Notes: generated by a model from the letters alone, not told the origin. A stretch of DNA of 26,343 nucleotides from Acidovorax_G sp046289925 (GCA_046289925.1 JBKBUN010000024.1:1-26343); one strand, 5' to 3'; numbered from the stretch's first letter, positions 1 to 9,628 are shown. Numbers and translations are program-made.

Positions 1-90
1 ATAGCGGGGCTATGGGGCCAAAAGACGGTGAACAATGGACTGCTGAGGCCCATTTGCAGCCGACGATTCCCAAGTCCGACAGACTCCTAA
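1..90 (+). repeat. CTAG-bounded repeat, copy A (right part, cut by window start)
   Basis: This stretch aligns without gaps to the last 90 bases of the copy at 3521-3689, with seven differences by eye. It ends in ACTCCTAA where the other copies end in GCTCCTAG, so its terminal TAG/CTAG is mutated. It lies 22 bases beyond the leuB stop codon. It contains no open reading frame of note; the left part lies outside the window. Confidence 0.85.
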
Positions 91-112
91 GGGCGCGGTG
101 TTGGCCGGGCCG

Positions 113-1186
113 TCAGGCGCCCAGCGCCTGGACCACCGCGTCGCCCATTTGCGCCGTGCCCACCTTGGTAGTGCCTTCGCTGTAGATGTCGGGCGTGCGC
201 AGGCCCTGGGCCAGCACCTTCTGCACGGCGGCCTCAATGCGCTGGGCTGCGGCTTCCTGGTTCAGGCTGAAGCGCAGCATCATGGCGGCGCTCAAGATGG
301 TGGCCAGCGGGTTGGCCACGCCCTTGCCGGCAATGTCTGGCGCGCTGCCGTGGCTGGGCTCGTACAGACCCTGGTTGCTGCTGTTCAGGCTGGCCGAGGG
401 CAGCATGCCGATGGAGCCGGTGAGCATGGAGGCTTCGTCGGACAGGATGTCGCCGAACATGTTGCCGGTCACGATCACATCGAAGGCCTTGGGCTTCTTC
501 ACGAGTTGCATGGCTGCGTTGTCCACGTACATGTGTTCCAGTTCGACGTCCTGGTAGTCCTTGTGCACTTCGGTGACCACGTCCTTCCAGAACTGAAACG
601 TCTCCAGCACGTTGGCCTTGTCCACGCTCGTGACTTTCTTGCGCCGCTTGCGGGCGGCTTCAAAGGCCACGCGCGCAATGCGCTCGATCTCGGGGCGCGA
701 GTAGCGCATGGTGTCGAAGGCTTCGTCGGTGCCGGGGAAGTGGCCGTCCACCGCCGTGCGGCGACCGCGCGGCTGGCCGAAGTAGATGTCGCCCGTCAGC
801 TCGCGGATGATGAGGATGTCCAGACCTGCCACCAATTCGGGCTTGAGGCTTGAGGCATGTGTGAGTTGCTCGTAGCAGATGGCCGGACGGAAGTTGGCAA
901 ACAGGCCCAAGTGCTTGCGCAGGCCCAGGATGGCCTGCTCGGGGCGCAGCGGGCGGTCGAGCTTGTCGTACTTCCAGTCGCCCACGGCGCCGAACAGGAT
1001 GGCGTCGGCCTCTTGAGCGAGCTTGAGCGTGGACTCGGGCAGCGGGTGGCCGTGCGCCTCGTAGGCAGCGCCGCCCACCAGGGCCGATTCCATCTCCAGC
1101 TTCAGGTCCAGGGCGCGCAAGACCTTGACGGCTTCGGCCACGATTTCGGTACCAATGCCATCGCCTGGCAGGACTGCAATTTTCAT
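113..1186 (-). CDS. leuB: 3-isopropylmalate dehydrogenase
   Basis: The 357-residue product is a full-length LeuB, the NAD-dependent cytoplasmic enzyme that oxidises and decarboxylates 3-isopropylmalate to 2-oxoisocaproate in leucine synthesis. Visible hallmarks are the N-terminal MKIAVLPGDGIG, RELTGDIYFG around residues 128-137 (Arg128 and Tyr135 for substrate), the VDKANVLE stretch with Lys190, Asp222 in YVDNAA, and GDILSDEAS with Asp246 and Asp250 for the metal. EPSHGSAPDIAGKG near 276-289 is the dinucleotide-binding signature. It is the last gene of the minus-strand leucine operon, 69 bases after leuD, and that gap holds a palindromic repeat. The Shine-Dalgarno is weak (AAGAG-like). Family and length agree well, so the call is firm. 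Confidence 0.98.
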   Translation of the reverse strand: MKIAVLPGDGIGTEIVAEAVKVLRALDLKLEMESALVGGAAYEAHGHPLPESTLKLAQEADAILFGAVGDWKYDKLDRPLRPEQAILGLRKHLGLFANFRPAICYEQLTHASSLKPELVAGLDILIIRELTGDIYFGQPRGRRTAVDGHFPGTDEAFDTMRYSRPEIERIARVAFEAARKRRKKVTSVDKANVLETFQFWKDVVTEVHKDYQDVELEHMYVDNAAMQLVKKPKAFDVIVTGNMFGDILSDEASMLTGSIGMLPSASLNSSNQGLYEPSHGSAPDIAGKGVANPLATILSAAMMLRFSLNQEAAAQRIEAAVQKVLAQGLRTPDIYSEGTTKVGTAQMGDAVVQALGA

Positions 1187-1198
1187 GTGTTGCTCTTG

Positions 1199-1235
1199 TT
1201 TTGATAGCTACTCGTGCTTGATTTATAAGCACGAG
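1199..1235 (-). repeat. short palindromic repeat, copy 1 (between leuD and leuB)
   Basis: On the minus strand this reads AAGCACGAGTAGCTATCAAAA preceded by CTCGTGCTTATAAATC. A 9-bp stem, CTCGTGCTT/AAGCACGAG, encloses a 7-base loop. The same sequence with one change occurs at 22439-22459, and a version with a longer stem occurs at 13732-13772. It ends 12 bases before the leuB start codon, so it lies in the leuD-leuB spacer of the transcript. I recognise this as the kind of short palindrome scattered between genes in Comamonadaceae. Confidence 0.75.
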
Positions 1236-1255
1236 CAAGGGATTTCATGCTGGGT

Positions 1256-1906
1256 TCAGCCCACCATGGTGTGCGCCAGCCAGGGCTTGGTGGCCAGGCG
1301 CTCGGCTTCGAAGGCACGGATTTTGTCGGCATGGCGCAGCGTCAGGCCGATGTCGTCAAGGCCGTTGAGCAAGCAGTACTTGCGGAAGGCCTGTACTTCG
1401 AACGGGATCTCTTGGCCCTGCGGCTGCACGATGACCTGGCGTTCGAGGTCGATGGTCAGGCGGTAGCCGGGAAAGGCGTGCACTTCGTCGAACAGTTGCG
1501 ACACCGTGGCCTCGGGCAACACGATGGGCAGCAGCCCGTTCTTGAAGCAGTTGTTGAAGAAGATGTCGGCAAAGCTTGGCGCGATGATGGCGCGAAAGCC
1601 GTACTGGTCGAGCGCCCAGGGGGCGTGTTCACGGCTGGAGCCGCAGCCGAAGTTCTTGCGCGCCAGCAGGATGCTGGCGCCCTGGTAGCGCGGCTGGTTG
1701 AGCACGAAGTCCGGGTTGGGCTTGCGTTGGCTTTCGGGGATGCCAGGTTCGCCTTTGTCGAGGTAGCGCCACTCGTCAAACAGATTGGGGCCGAAGCCGG
1801 TTTTTTTAATCGACTTGAGGAATTGCTTGGGGATGATGGCGTCGGTGTCGACGTTGTCCCGGTCCATGGGCGCAACCAGCCCCTGGTGGATGGTGAATTT
1901 CTGCAT
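1256..1906 (-). CDS. leuD: 3-isopropylmalate dehydratase small subunit
   Basis: The 216-residue product is the LeuD swivel-domain subunit, which pairs with LeuC to isomerise 2-isopropylmalate to 3-isopropylmalate through the cytoplasmic [4Fe-4S] dehydratase. The N-terminal stretch with NVDTDAIIPKQFL (residues 18-30) and the motif ARKNFGCGSSREHAPWAL (82-99) are the family signatures; the latter loop contributes substrate recognition at the LeuC active site. Length is normal for the proteobacterial form. The start is 8 bases after the stop of the entericidin-like gene and has no clear Shine-Dalgarno, which suggests translational coupling to that small gene. leuB follows after 69 bases. Confidence 0.98.
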   Translation of the reverse strand: MQKFTIHQGLVAPMDRDNVDTDAIIPKQFLKSIKKTGFGPNLFDEWRYLDKGEPGIPESQRKPNPDFVLNQPRYQGASILLARKNFGCGSSREHAPWALDQYGFRAIIAPSFADIFFNNCFKNGLLPIVLPEATVSQLFDEVHAFPGYRLTIDLERQVIVQPQGQEIPFEVQAFRKYCLLNGLDDIGLTLRHADKIRAFEAERLATKPWLAHTMVG

Positions 1907-1914
1907 AGGGGGGC

Positions 1915-2043
1915 TTATTTGTTGGCGGCGCGCTCGATGGCGCTGCCGGCTTTTTGCACATCCTGACCCATGCCCTTGACGGTGTTGCAGCCGCTGAGCA
2001 GCAGCGCGAAGGCGACGGCGATGAGGGCGGTGAGTTGGTTCAT
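1915..2043 (-). CDS. entericidin A/B-like small lipoprotein
   Basis: A 42-residue reading frame lies between leuC and leuD, starting MNQLTALIAV and ending AIERAANK. It has a short hydrophobic signal segment followed by the lipobox LLLSGC, so Cys19 is the predicted lipidated residue after signal peptidase II cleavage. The mature part (CNTVKGMGQDVQKAGSAIE) has the small amphipathic pattern of the entericidin EcnA/EcnB family, envelope lipoproteins described in E. coli as a toxin/antidote pair. A strong AAGGAG lies 8 bases before the ATG. It starts 22 bases after the leuC stop and ends 8 bases before leuD, so it must be co-transcribed with them. Only one member is present here, so an antidote-toxin pair is not supported; its role in this operon is unknown. 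Confidence 0.88.
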   Translation of the reverse strand: MNQLTALIAVAFALLLSGCNTVKGMGQDVQKAGSAIERAANK

Positions 2044-2065
2044 GTCAGGTTCTCCTTGGGGTAGG

Positions 2066-3487
2066 TCAGACAAATTGGCGGATGTCGACAAAATGGCCGT
2101 GCACGGCGGCCGCGGCGGCCATGGCGGGGCTGACGAGGTGGGTGCGCCCGCCCGCGCCCTGGCGGCCCTCGAAGTTGCGGTTGCTGGTCGAGGCGCAGCG
2201 CTCGCCGGGCTCCAGGCGGTCGGCGTTCATGGCCAGGCACATGCTGCAGCCGGGTTCGCGCCATTCAAAGCCCGCCGCCTTGAAGACTTCATGCAGGCCT
2301 TCGCGTTCGGCTTGTTCTTTCACCAGGCCCGAGCCGGGGACCACCATGGCGAGCTTGACGTTGCCCGCCACCTTGCGACCCAGGCGTTTGACCACGGCAG
2401 CGGCTTCGCGGATGTCTTCGATGCGGCTGTTGGTGCATGAGCCGATGAACACCTTGTCCACCGTGATGTCGTTGATTGGCTTGCCGGGCTGAAGGCCCAT
2501 ATAGGTCAAGGCCCGTTCGATGGCCCCGCGCTTGACGGCGTCTATCTCCTTGTCGGGGTCGGGCACGCGGGCGTCCACGCCCACGACCATTTCGGGCGAG
2601 GTGCCCCAGGTCACTTGCGGCACGATCTCGGCGGCGTCGAGCCTCACCACCGCGTCGAATTTCGCATCGGCGTCGGAATGCAGGGTCTTCCAGTAGGCCA
2701 CGGCCTGCTCCCATTCCACCCCGCTGGGCGCCATGGGACGGCCCTTTACGTAGTCGATGGTCTTGTCGTCTACCGCCACCAGGCCCGCACGCGCACCCGC
2801 CTCGATGGCCATGTTGCACACGGTCATGCGGCCTTCCATGCTCATGGCACGGAAAACGGAGCCCGCAAACTCAATGGTGTAGCCCGTGCCGCCGGCCGTG
2901 CCGATCTTGCCGATGATGGCCAGCACCACGTCCTTGGGCGTTACGCCCGGTGCCAGCGTGCCGTCTACCTGGATCAGCATGTTCTTGGCCTTTTTGGCCA
3001 GCAGCGTCTGCGTGGCCAACACATGCTCGACCTCACTGGTGCCGATGCCGTGCGCCAGGGCGCCAAAAGCGCCGTGGGTGGAGGTGTGCGAGTCGCCGCA
3101 GACCACCGTCATGCCCGGCAGGGTGGCACCGTTTTCGGGGCCTACCACATGCACGATGCCCTGGCGCTTGTGCATGAACGGAAAGAACGCCGCCGCGCCG
3201 GTCTGGGCGATGTTGGCGTCCAGCGTGGTGATTTGTTCCTTGCTGATTGGGTCGGCAATGCCGTCGTAGCCCAGTTCCCAGCCCGTGGTGGGGGTGTTGT
3301 GATCGGCCGTGGCGACGATGGAACTCGCACGCCACACCTTGCGGCCCGCTTGGCGCAGCCCTTCAAAGGCTTGCGGGCTGGTCACTTCATGCACCAGGTG
3401 TCGGTCGATGTAGAGGATGGACGTGCCGTCCTCTTCGGTGTGGACGACATGCTCGTCCCAGATCTTGTCGTACAGGGTGCGTCCCAT
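2066..3487 (-). CDS. leuC: 3-isopropylmalate dehydratase large subunit
   Basis: The 473-residue product is the catalytic LeuC subunit of isopropylmalate isomerase, an aconitase-family [4Fe-4S] enzyme. The cluster ligands are visible as Cys351 in GSCTNSRIEDIREA and Cys414/Cys417 in EPGCSMCLAMN. Other conserved stretches are ADHNTPTT (61-68), GDSHTSTHGAFGALAHGIGTSE (about 131-152) and EGRMTVCNMAIEAGAR (218-233). Length is that of the proteobacterial LeuC. A purine-rich GAAAGAGAA lies about 6 bases before the ATG. It is the first structural gene of leuC-entericidin-leuD-leuB. Only 33 bases separate its start from the repeat at 3521-3689, so its promoter is either inside that repeat or upstream with the LysR gene. 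Confidence 0.98.
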   Translation of the reverse strand: MGRTLYDKIWDEHVVHTEEDGTSILYIDRHLVHEVTSPQAFEGLRQAGRKVWRASSIVATADHNTPTTGWELGYDGIADPISKEQITTLDANIAQTGAAAFFPFMHKRQGIVHVVGPENGATLPGMTVVCGDSHTSTHGAFGALAHGIGTSEVEHVLATQTLLAKKAKNMLIQVDGTLAPGVTPKDVVLAIIGKIGTAGGTGYTIEFAGSVFRAMSMEGRMTVCNMAIEAGARAGLVAVDDKTIDYVKGRPMAPSGVEWEQAVAYWKTLHSDADAKFDAVVRLDAAEIVPQVTWGTSPEMVVGVDARVPDPDKEIDAVKRGAIERALTYMGLQPGKPINDITVDKVFIGSCTNSRIEDIREAAAVVKRLGRKVAGNVKLAMVVPGSGLVKEQAEREGLHEVFKAAGFEWREPGCSMCLAMNADRLEPGERCASTSNRNFEGRQGAGGRTHLVSPAMAAAAAVHGHFVDIRQFV

Positions 3488-3520
3488 GGGGCGTTCTCTT
3501 TCAGGTGGGGTGTTGCAATT

Positions 3521-3689
3521 CTAGGAGCCTGTCGGACTTGGGGTGTCGAAAGCGAACATGAGCCCCAGCGAGGACCGTTTTCGCCGTGTTTGCAGCCCTA
3601 TAGCGGGGCTATGGGGCCCAAAGACGGTGAAAAATGGACCGCTGCGGCCCATTTGCAGCCGACGATTCTCAAGTCCGACAGGCTCCTAG
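3521..3689 (+). repeat. CTAG-bounded repeat, copy B (complete)
   Basis: A 169-bp element bounded by CTAGGAGCCTGTCGGACTTGG on the left and its near-exact reverse complement on the right. The two halves also match each other imperfectly as an inverted repeat throughout, meeting near the central CTATAGCGGGGCTATGG, so the whole unit could fold as one long hairpin. It differs from copy D at 13552-13720 by about eleven bases. The LysR gene on the minus strand ends in the right-hand TAG (3686-3688). It lies between that gene and leuC and carries no gene of its own. Confidence 0.92.
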
Positions 3690-4621
3690 GGTTGGGGTAC
3701 AGGGCTCGGCAGCAGGTGTTCTACCAGCAGCCGGGCGGTGGTGGGCAGCGCGTCAAAGTCGCGGGCTACCAGGTGCAGTTCACGGTGTGCCCAGTTGTCC
3801 GACAGGGCCACCGCACTCAGGCGGCCCATGCCGCGCATCAGCGCGAACGCTCTGTCGGGAACCAGGCCCACGCCCAGGCCGTTGTCGATCATGCGGCACA
3901 TGGCATCCAGGCCCGTCACCTGAATGCGCTGGTGCAGCGCCCGGCCTGCAGCGGCTGCAGCGGCTCGCATGGCCAGGCTGATGCTGCTGTGCGCATGCAG
4001 GCCCACAATGTCCCAGTCGAGCGCCTGCTCAAACGCAATGCACGCGTGCTGCGTGAGCGCGTGGCCCTCGGGCGCGACCAGCACCAGGCGGTCGCTGCGG
4101 TACAGACGGTGCTGCAGGTCAATGCCTGCCAGGGCGGTGGAGCCGGCGTCGCAGATGCCGAGGTCGGCCGCGCCCTCCTGCACCGCGTGCACGACTTCGC
4201 TGCTCAGGTGCTCTTGCAGGTCGATCTTGATCTGGCTGTAGCGCCGTGCAAATGCGCCCAGATCTTCGGGCAGAAATTCGACGATGGCCGAGATGTTGGC
4301 GTGCATGCGCACATGGCCGCGTATGCCGTCGGCGTACTCGCCCAGCTCGCTTTGCATGCGCTCCAGGCCAAATAGCACGGCGCGCGCATGGTGCAGCAGG
4401 CTCTCGCCTGCGGGGGTCAGCGTCACGCCGCGGCTGTGGCGGTAGAGCAGGGGGGTGTCTACCGCCGCCTCCAGATCGGACAGCCGTTTGCTGATGGCCG
4501 AGGCTGCAATGAACTCCCGCTCTGCCGCGCGGCCGATGCTACCCAGCTCGCACACCGCCACGAAGAGCTGGAGCGAGGTCAGATCGATGCGGCGCGCAAA
4601 ACTGCGCTCGGATCTTTTCAT
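3686..4621 (-). CDS. LysR-family transcriptional regulator
   Basis: The 311-residue product has an N-terminal winged helix-turn-helix (about residues 12-72: LTSLQLFVAVCELGSIGRAAE, then AISKRLSDLEAAV and LTPAGE) and a C-terminal substrate-binding-like domain (about 95-305), the normal LysR layout. The frame is open upstream to an ATG at 4690; I prefer the ATG at 4621, which gives the usual short leader before the helix-turn-helix, though neither start has a clear Shine-Dalgarno. The gene runs the same way as leuC, with only the repeat between them, so control of leucine synthesis is a reasonable guess, but the effector cannot be read from sequence. Its stop is the TAG at the edge of repeat B, so the last residues (VPQP) may have been altered by that element. 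Confidence 0.93.
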   Translation of the reverse strand: MKRSERSFARRIDLTSLQLFVAVCELGSIGRAAEREFIAASAISKRLSDLEAAVDTPLLYRHSRGVTLTPAGESLLHHARAVLFGLERMQSELGEYADGIRGHVRMHANISAIVEFLPEDLGAFARRYSQIKIDLQEHLSSEVVHAVQEGAADLGICDAGSTALAGIDLQHRLYRSDRLVLVAPEGHALTQHACIAFEQALDWDIVGLHAHSSISLAMRAAAAAAGRALHQRIQVTGLDAMCRMIDNGLGVGLVPDRAFALMRGMGRLSAVALSDNWAHRELHLVARDFDALPTTARLLVEHLLPSPVPQP

Positions 4622-4707
4622 GTGAGGAGGATGGGGCTTCTTTTTTCGCGATGGCAGCCTATTTTGGAGTGAATTTTTATTGCGTGCCATCGCGAAAGGA
4701 GAATGCT

Positions 4708-4740
4708 ATGCTGCCCGCAAGGCATTGCGTGAGCCCCTAG
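4708..4740 (+). other. 11-codon reading frame with a strong ribosome site, running into repeat C
   Basis: On the plus strand, divergent from the LysR gene, AAAGGAG (4695-4701) is followed 6 bases later by an ATG opening a ten-residue frame (MLPARHCVSP). The frame ends in the TAG (4738-4740) at the edge of repeat C. LysR genes often have a divergent partner, so this could be the broken start of one, or chance. The rest of 4622-4736 holds no other reading frame that I can support. Confidence 0.2.
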
Positions 4741-4913
4741 GAGCCTGTCGGGCTTGGGAATCGTCGGCTGCATGCCAATGGCAAAGGGGCCGCAGCGGTC
4801 CATTGTTCACCGTCTTTGGGCCCCATAGCCCCGCTATGGGGCTGCCAACACGGCGAAAACGGTCTCGTTGGGGCGCATGTTCGCTTGCGACGCCCCAAGT
4901 CCGACAGGCCCTG
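4737..4913 (-). repeat. CTAG-bounded repeat, copy C (inverted)
   Basis: This copy is in the opposite orientation to A, B and D. It starts CTAGGAGCCTGTCGGGCTTGG and ends CCAAGTCCGACAGGCCCTGG, so the right terminal CTAG is lost. The centre reads CCCCATAGCCCCGCTATGGGG. It is slightly longer than copies B and D (about 177 bp) through small insertions near both ends. It lies between the LysR gene and the metallo-beta-lactamase gene and carries no gene. Together with the hairpin at 4921-4969 it fills most of the 346-bp space. Confidence 0.88.
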
Positions 4914-4920
4914 GCACCGC

Positions 4921-4969
4921 GAGGCGTGCAGCGGAGGCTGGCGGCTTCGCCAAGGCTGCGGTGCGCCTC
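4921..4969 (-). terminator. GC-rich stem-loop at the 3' end of the beta-CASP gene
   Basis: GAGGCG (4921-4926) pairs with CGCCTC (4964-4969), GCAGC with GCTGC, and TGGCG-GCTT-CGCCA closes the top, with internal loops between. The base overlaps the stop codon of the minus-strand gene. There is no T tract, so it is at best a weak or Rho-assisted terminator or a 3'-end stabiliser. Confidence 0.4.
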
Positions 4970-6332
4970 AGAGCACGACCACGCTGTCGTGCTCGGGCAC
5001 GGTGGCTTGGCAGTGCAGCTCGTGCTCGATGCGCTCGCGCATGTGGTCGGCAGCGCCCATCTCGCCGTGCACGACAAACACCTGCCGTGGCCTGTGGCGC
5101 ATGCTGCGCAGCCAGGTTAGCAACTGCGCTCCGTCGGCATGCGCCGATGCCGAACTCAGCCGCACCACCTCGGCCCGCACGTTCACATCTTGCCCATGGA
5201 TGCGGATGCTTTTTTCGCCGTCGGCCAGGCGTGCGCCGCGCGTGCCGGGAGCCTGGTGACCTGTGAGAATGATCATGTTGCGGTGGTCGCCCGCATGCAG
5301 CGCCAGATGGTGCAGCACGCGGCCACCGGTGGCCATGCCACTGGCAGCCAGTATCACCATGGGACCGTGCAGCCGGGCCAGCGCCTTGGATTCGTCGGTC
5401 GTCTGCACCATGGTGGCCGCGTGCGTGAGCGTCTGAACGTCGCGTGCGCTCAGGCGCAGTGCGTCCAGGTGGTGTTGCAGCAGTCCGGTGGTGCTCACGG
5501 CCATAGGGCTGTCAAGAAACACCTTGAGCGATGCCGGAATCGCTCCACGCGCCTTGAGTTGTGCAATGGCATGCAGCATGACCTGGGCGCGCCCCACGGC
5601 GAATACCGGCACCACTGCAATCCCTCCATGTGCTGCCAGCCGTTGCAAAGCGGGGCCGAGTTCGTCCAGCACATCGACTTCGGGGTGCAAGCGGTCGCCG
5701 TAGGTGGATTCCAGCAGAACGGTGTCGGCATCGGGCGGCGCTTCGGGTGGCTTCATCAGCAGGTCGTCCGGGCGGCCCAGGTCGCCCGAAAACAGGATGC
5801 GCCGCCCCGCGACTTCGAGCAGCACACTGGCTGCGCCCAGGATATGGCCGGCGGGCGAGAAGGTCGCGCGCCAGCCCGGCAGCGGCTCAAAGCTCTTGCC
5901 AAATGCATGCACCTGAAACTGCTTGAGGCAGTGCAGTGCATCGAGCCGCGTGTACAGCGGCAGTGCGGGATTGTGCTGACTCAGCCGGTGGCGGTTCAGA
6001 TACGCAGCGTCTTCCTCTTGCAGATGGCCGCTGTCGGGCAGCAGGATCGCGCACAAGTCGCGCGTGCCCGGCGTGCTATGGATCTTGTGGGCAAATCCGT
6101 CGCGCGCGAGCAGTGGCAGGTAGCCGCTGTGGTCCAGGTGGGCATGGGTGAGCACGACCGCGTTGATTTGGTCCGGCGCGAGCGGCAAGGGCTGCCAGTT
6201 GCGCAGGCGCAGCGGCTTGTAGCCCTGGAACAGACCGCAGTCCACGAGCAATGAGCGGCCATCGTATTGCACCAGGTATTTGGAGCCAGTGACGGTGCCG
6301 ACACCGCCCAAGAAGCGAAGCGTGAGATCCAT
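4968..6332 (-). CDS. metallo-beta-lactamase/beta-CASP family RNA-processing exonuclease-like protein
   Basis: The 454-residue product has the zinc-binding HAHLDH motif at residues 63-68, His163 in SPAGHILG, Asp184 in FSGDLGR, then a beta-CASP insertion (about 205-390) and the late histidines His398 (SAHADG) and His422 (VHGE). This is the layout of CPSF73-like nucleases such as the prokaryotic RNA-specificity exonucleases; RMMBL-type sequence (QVFVVHGE) closes the protein. A metal-dependent RNase acting in the cytoplasm is the likely role; its RNA target is unknown. The frame is open upstream to 6467, but the ATG at 6332 has GGAG 6 bases before it and begins MDLTLRFLGGVGTVTGS, which is where family homology starts. 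It is not in an obvious operon. Confidence 0.93.
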   Translation of the reverse strand: MDLTLRFLGGVGTVTGSKYLVQYDGRSLLVDCGLFQGYKPLRLRNWQPLPLAPDQINAVVLTHAHLDHSGYLPLLARDGFAHKIHSTPGTRDLCAILLPDSGHLQEEDAAYLNRHRLSQHNPALPLYTRLDALHCLKQFQVHAFGKSFEPLPGWRATFSPAGHILGAASVLLEVAGRRILFSGDLGRPDDLLMKPPEAPPDADTVLLESTYGDRLHPEVDVLDELGPALQRLAAHGGIAVVPVFAVGRAQVMLHAIAQLKARGAIPASLKVFLDSPMAVSTTGLLQHHLDALRLSARDVQTLTHAATMVQTTDESKALARLHGPMVILAASGMATGGRVLHHLALHAGDHRNMIILTGHQAPGTRGARLADGEKSIRIHGQDVNVRAEVVRLSSASAHADGAQLLTWLRSMRHRPRQVFVVHGEMGAADHMRERIEHELHCQATVPEHDSVVVL

Positions 6333-6463
6333 GTGTATCTCCAGGCCCAGAAGGCAGTCCGTGGGAGCGATGGGTAGCACTGTCGTCCATCGTAGTCCGG
6401 TGTGCTCTTGATGTCTGTCAAAGAATCGGTGTTCGGCGCACGCGAGTGTCCAGACCATGCAAA

Positions 6464-6491
6464 ACAAAAAAGGCCCGCTGGTACGGGCCTT
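6464..6491 (-). terminator. Rho-independent terminator after dnaJ
   Basis: Read on the minus strand, AAGGCCCG pairs with CGGGCCTT across a six-base loop (TACCAG) and is followed by TTTTTTG. It lies 20 bases after the dnaJ stop and fits the end of the grpE-dnaK-dnaJ transcript. Confidence 0.88.
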
Positions 6492-6511
6492 GAAGCGCAG
6501 AGCAATACCGC

Positions 6512-7645
6512 TTAGGTGAAGAAGTTCTTCAGCCGATCGGTCCAGCTTTCACCGCTGGGCGAGTGGCGTGCCCCGCCTTTCTTGAGCGATTCTTCCAGTT
6601 CGCGCAGCAGCTTGCGCTGGTACTCGGTGAGCTTGACCGGTGTTTCCACCACGATGTGGCAGTACAGGTCGCCTGGGTAGCTGGAGCGAACCCCCTTGAT
6701 ACCCTTGCCGCGCAGGCGAAACTGCTTGCCCGCCTGGGTGCCTTCCGGGATGTCGATGGCCGCCTTGCCTTGCAGCGTGGGCACTTCGATCTCGCCGCCC
6801 AGTGCGGCCGTGATGAAGCTGACCGGCACTTGGCAATGCAGGTCGTCGCCATCACGCTCGAAGATGTCGTGCTTCTTGATGCGGATCTCGATGTACAGGT
6901 CGCCCGGGGGGCCACCGTTCATGCCGGGCTCGCCGTTGCCGGTGCTGCGGATGCGCATGCCATCGTCGATGCCGGCCGGGATCTTCACCTCCAGCGTCTT
7001 TTGCTTCTTGATCTTGCCCTGGCCGTGGCAACTGGGGCAGGGCTCGGGGATGATCTTGCCAGTGCCGCGGCAGTGCGGGCAGGTCTGCTGCACGCTGAAA
7101 AAGCCCTGGCGCATTTGTACCGTGCCTGTGCCCTGACAGGTGCCGCAGGTTTTGGCGCTGGTGCCGGGCTTGGCGCCGCTGCCATGGCAGGTGTCGCAAC
7201 TTTCCCACGAGGGGATGCGGATTTGCGCATCCTTGCCGCGCGCCGCTTCCTCCAGCGTGATCTCCATCGCATAGCTCAGGTCGCTGCCGCGGTACACCTG
7301 GCGGCCACCGCCCCGGCGCCCCTGGCCGAACATGTCGCCGAAAATGTCGCCAAAGGCCTCGGCAAAGCCCCCAAAGCCTTCTGCGCCAGGGCCTCCATGG
7401 CCGCGCATGTTCGGGTCCACGCCCGCATGGCCGTACTGGTCGTAGGCCGCACGTTTCTGGCCGTCCGACAGCATCTCGTAGGCCTCCTTGGCCTCCTTGA
7501 ACTTCTCTTCGGCCTGCTTGGCGGCATCCCCCTGATTGCGGTCAGGGTGGTACTTCATCGCCAGCTTGCGATAGGCTTTCTTGATGTCCTCGTCCGAGGC
7601 GTTCCTGGGAACGCCCAGCACTTCGTAATAGTCGCGTTTGGACAT
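6512..7645 (-). CDS. dnaJ: chaperone protein DnaJ (Hsp40)
   Basis: The 377-residue product is a full type-I DnaJ. The J domain (1-70) carries the HPD triad at 33-35 that stimulates DnaK ATP hydrolysis. A Gly/Phe-rich linker follows (about 74-118). The zinc domain has four CxxCxGxG repeats starting at 150 (CDTCHGSG), 167 (CGTCQGTG), 189 (CPHCRGTG) and 203 (CPSCHGQG), then the substrate-binding C-terminal domains. It works in the cytoplasm with DnaK and GrpE. It lies 86 bases after the dnaK stop and ends before a clear terminator, so it is the last gene of the heat-shock operon. The Shine-Dalgarno is weak. Confidence 0.98.
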   Translation of the reverse strand: MSKRDYYEVLGVPRNASDEDIKKAYRKLAMKYHPDRNQGDAAKQAEEKFKEAKEAYEMLSDGQKRAAYDQYGHAGVDPNMRGHGGPGAEGFGGFAEAFGDIFGDMFGQGRRGGGRQVYRGSDLSYAMEITLEEAARGKDAQIRIPSWESCDTCHGSGAKPGTSAKTCGTCQGTGTVQMRQGFFSVQQTCPHCRGTGKIIPEPCPSCHGQGKIKKQKTLEVKIPAGIDDGMRIRSTGNGEPGMNGGPPGDLYIEIRIKKHDIFERDGDDLHCQVPVSFITAALGGEIEVPTLQGKAAIDIPEGTQAGKQFRLRGKGIKGVRSSYPGDLYCHIVVETPVKLTEYQRKLLRELEESLKKGGARHSPSGESWTDRLKNFFT

Positions 7646-7731
7646 GGTCTTGATGGTGCCCTGTTGGAACGGGAACGCCGCGCGAGCCCCATGAGGAGCC
7701 CGGCGCGGCGGATGACGTCACCGGATGGGGA

Positions 7732-9628
<1,897 letters not shown>

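Noticed and set aside
98..853. Long plus-strand frame opposite leuB
   Set aside because: It is the antisense shadow of leuB; high GC suppresses stops. Its product is His/Gly/Val-rich without family features.
2615..4375. 586-codon plus-strand frame opposite leuC, repeat B and the LysR gene
   Set aside because: It crosses two real genes and a repeat on the other strand and has the composition of a reverse-complement shadow.
7677..7709. Inverted repeat GCCGCGC/GCGCGGC between dnaK and dnaJ
   Set aside because: Seven-base stem with a 19-base loop and no T tract in GC-rich DNA; too weak to call.
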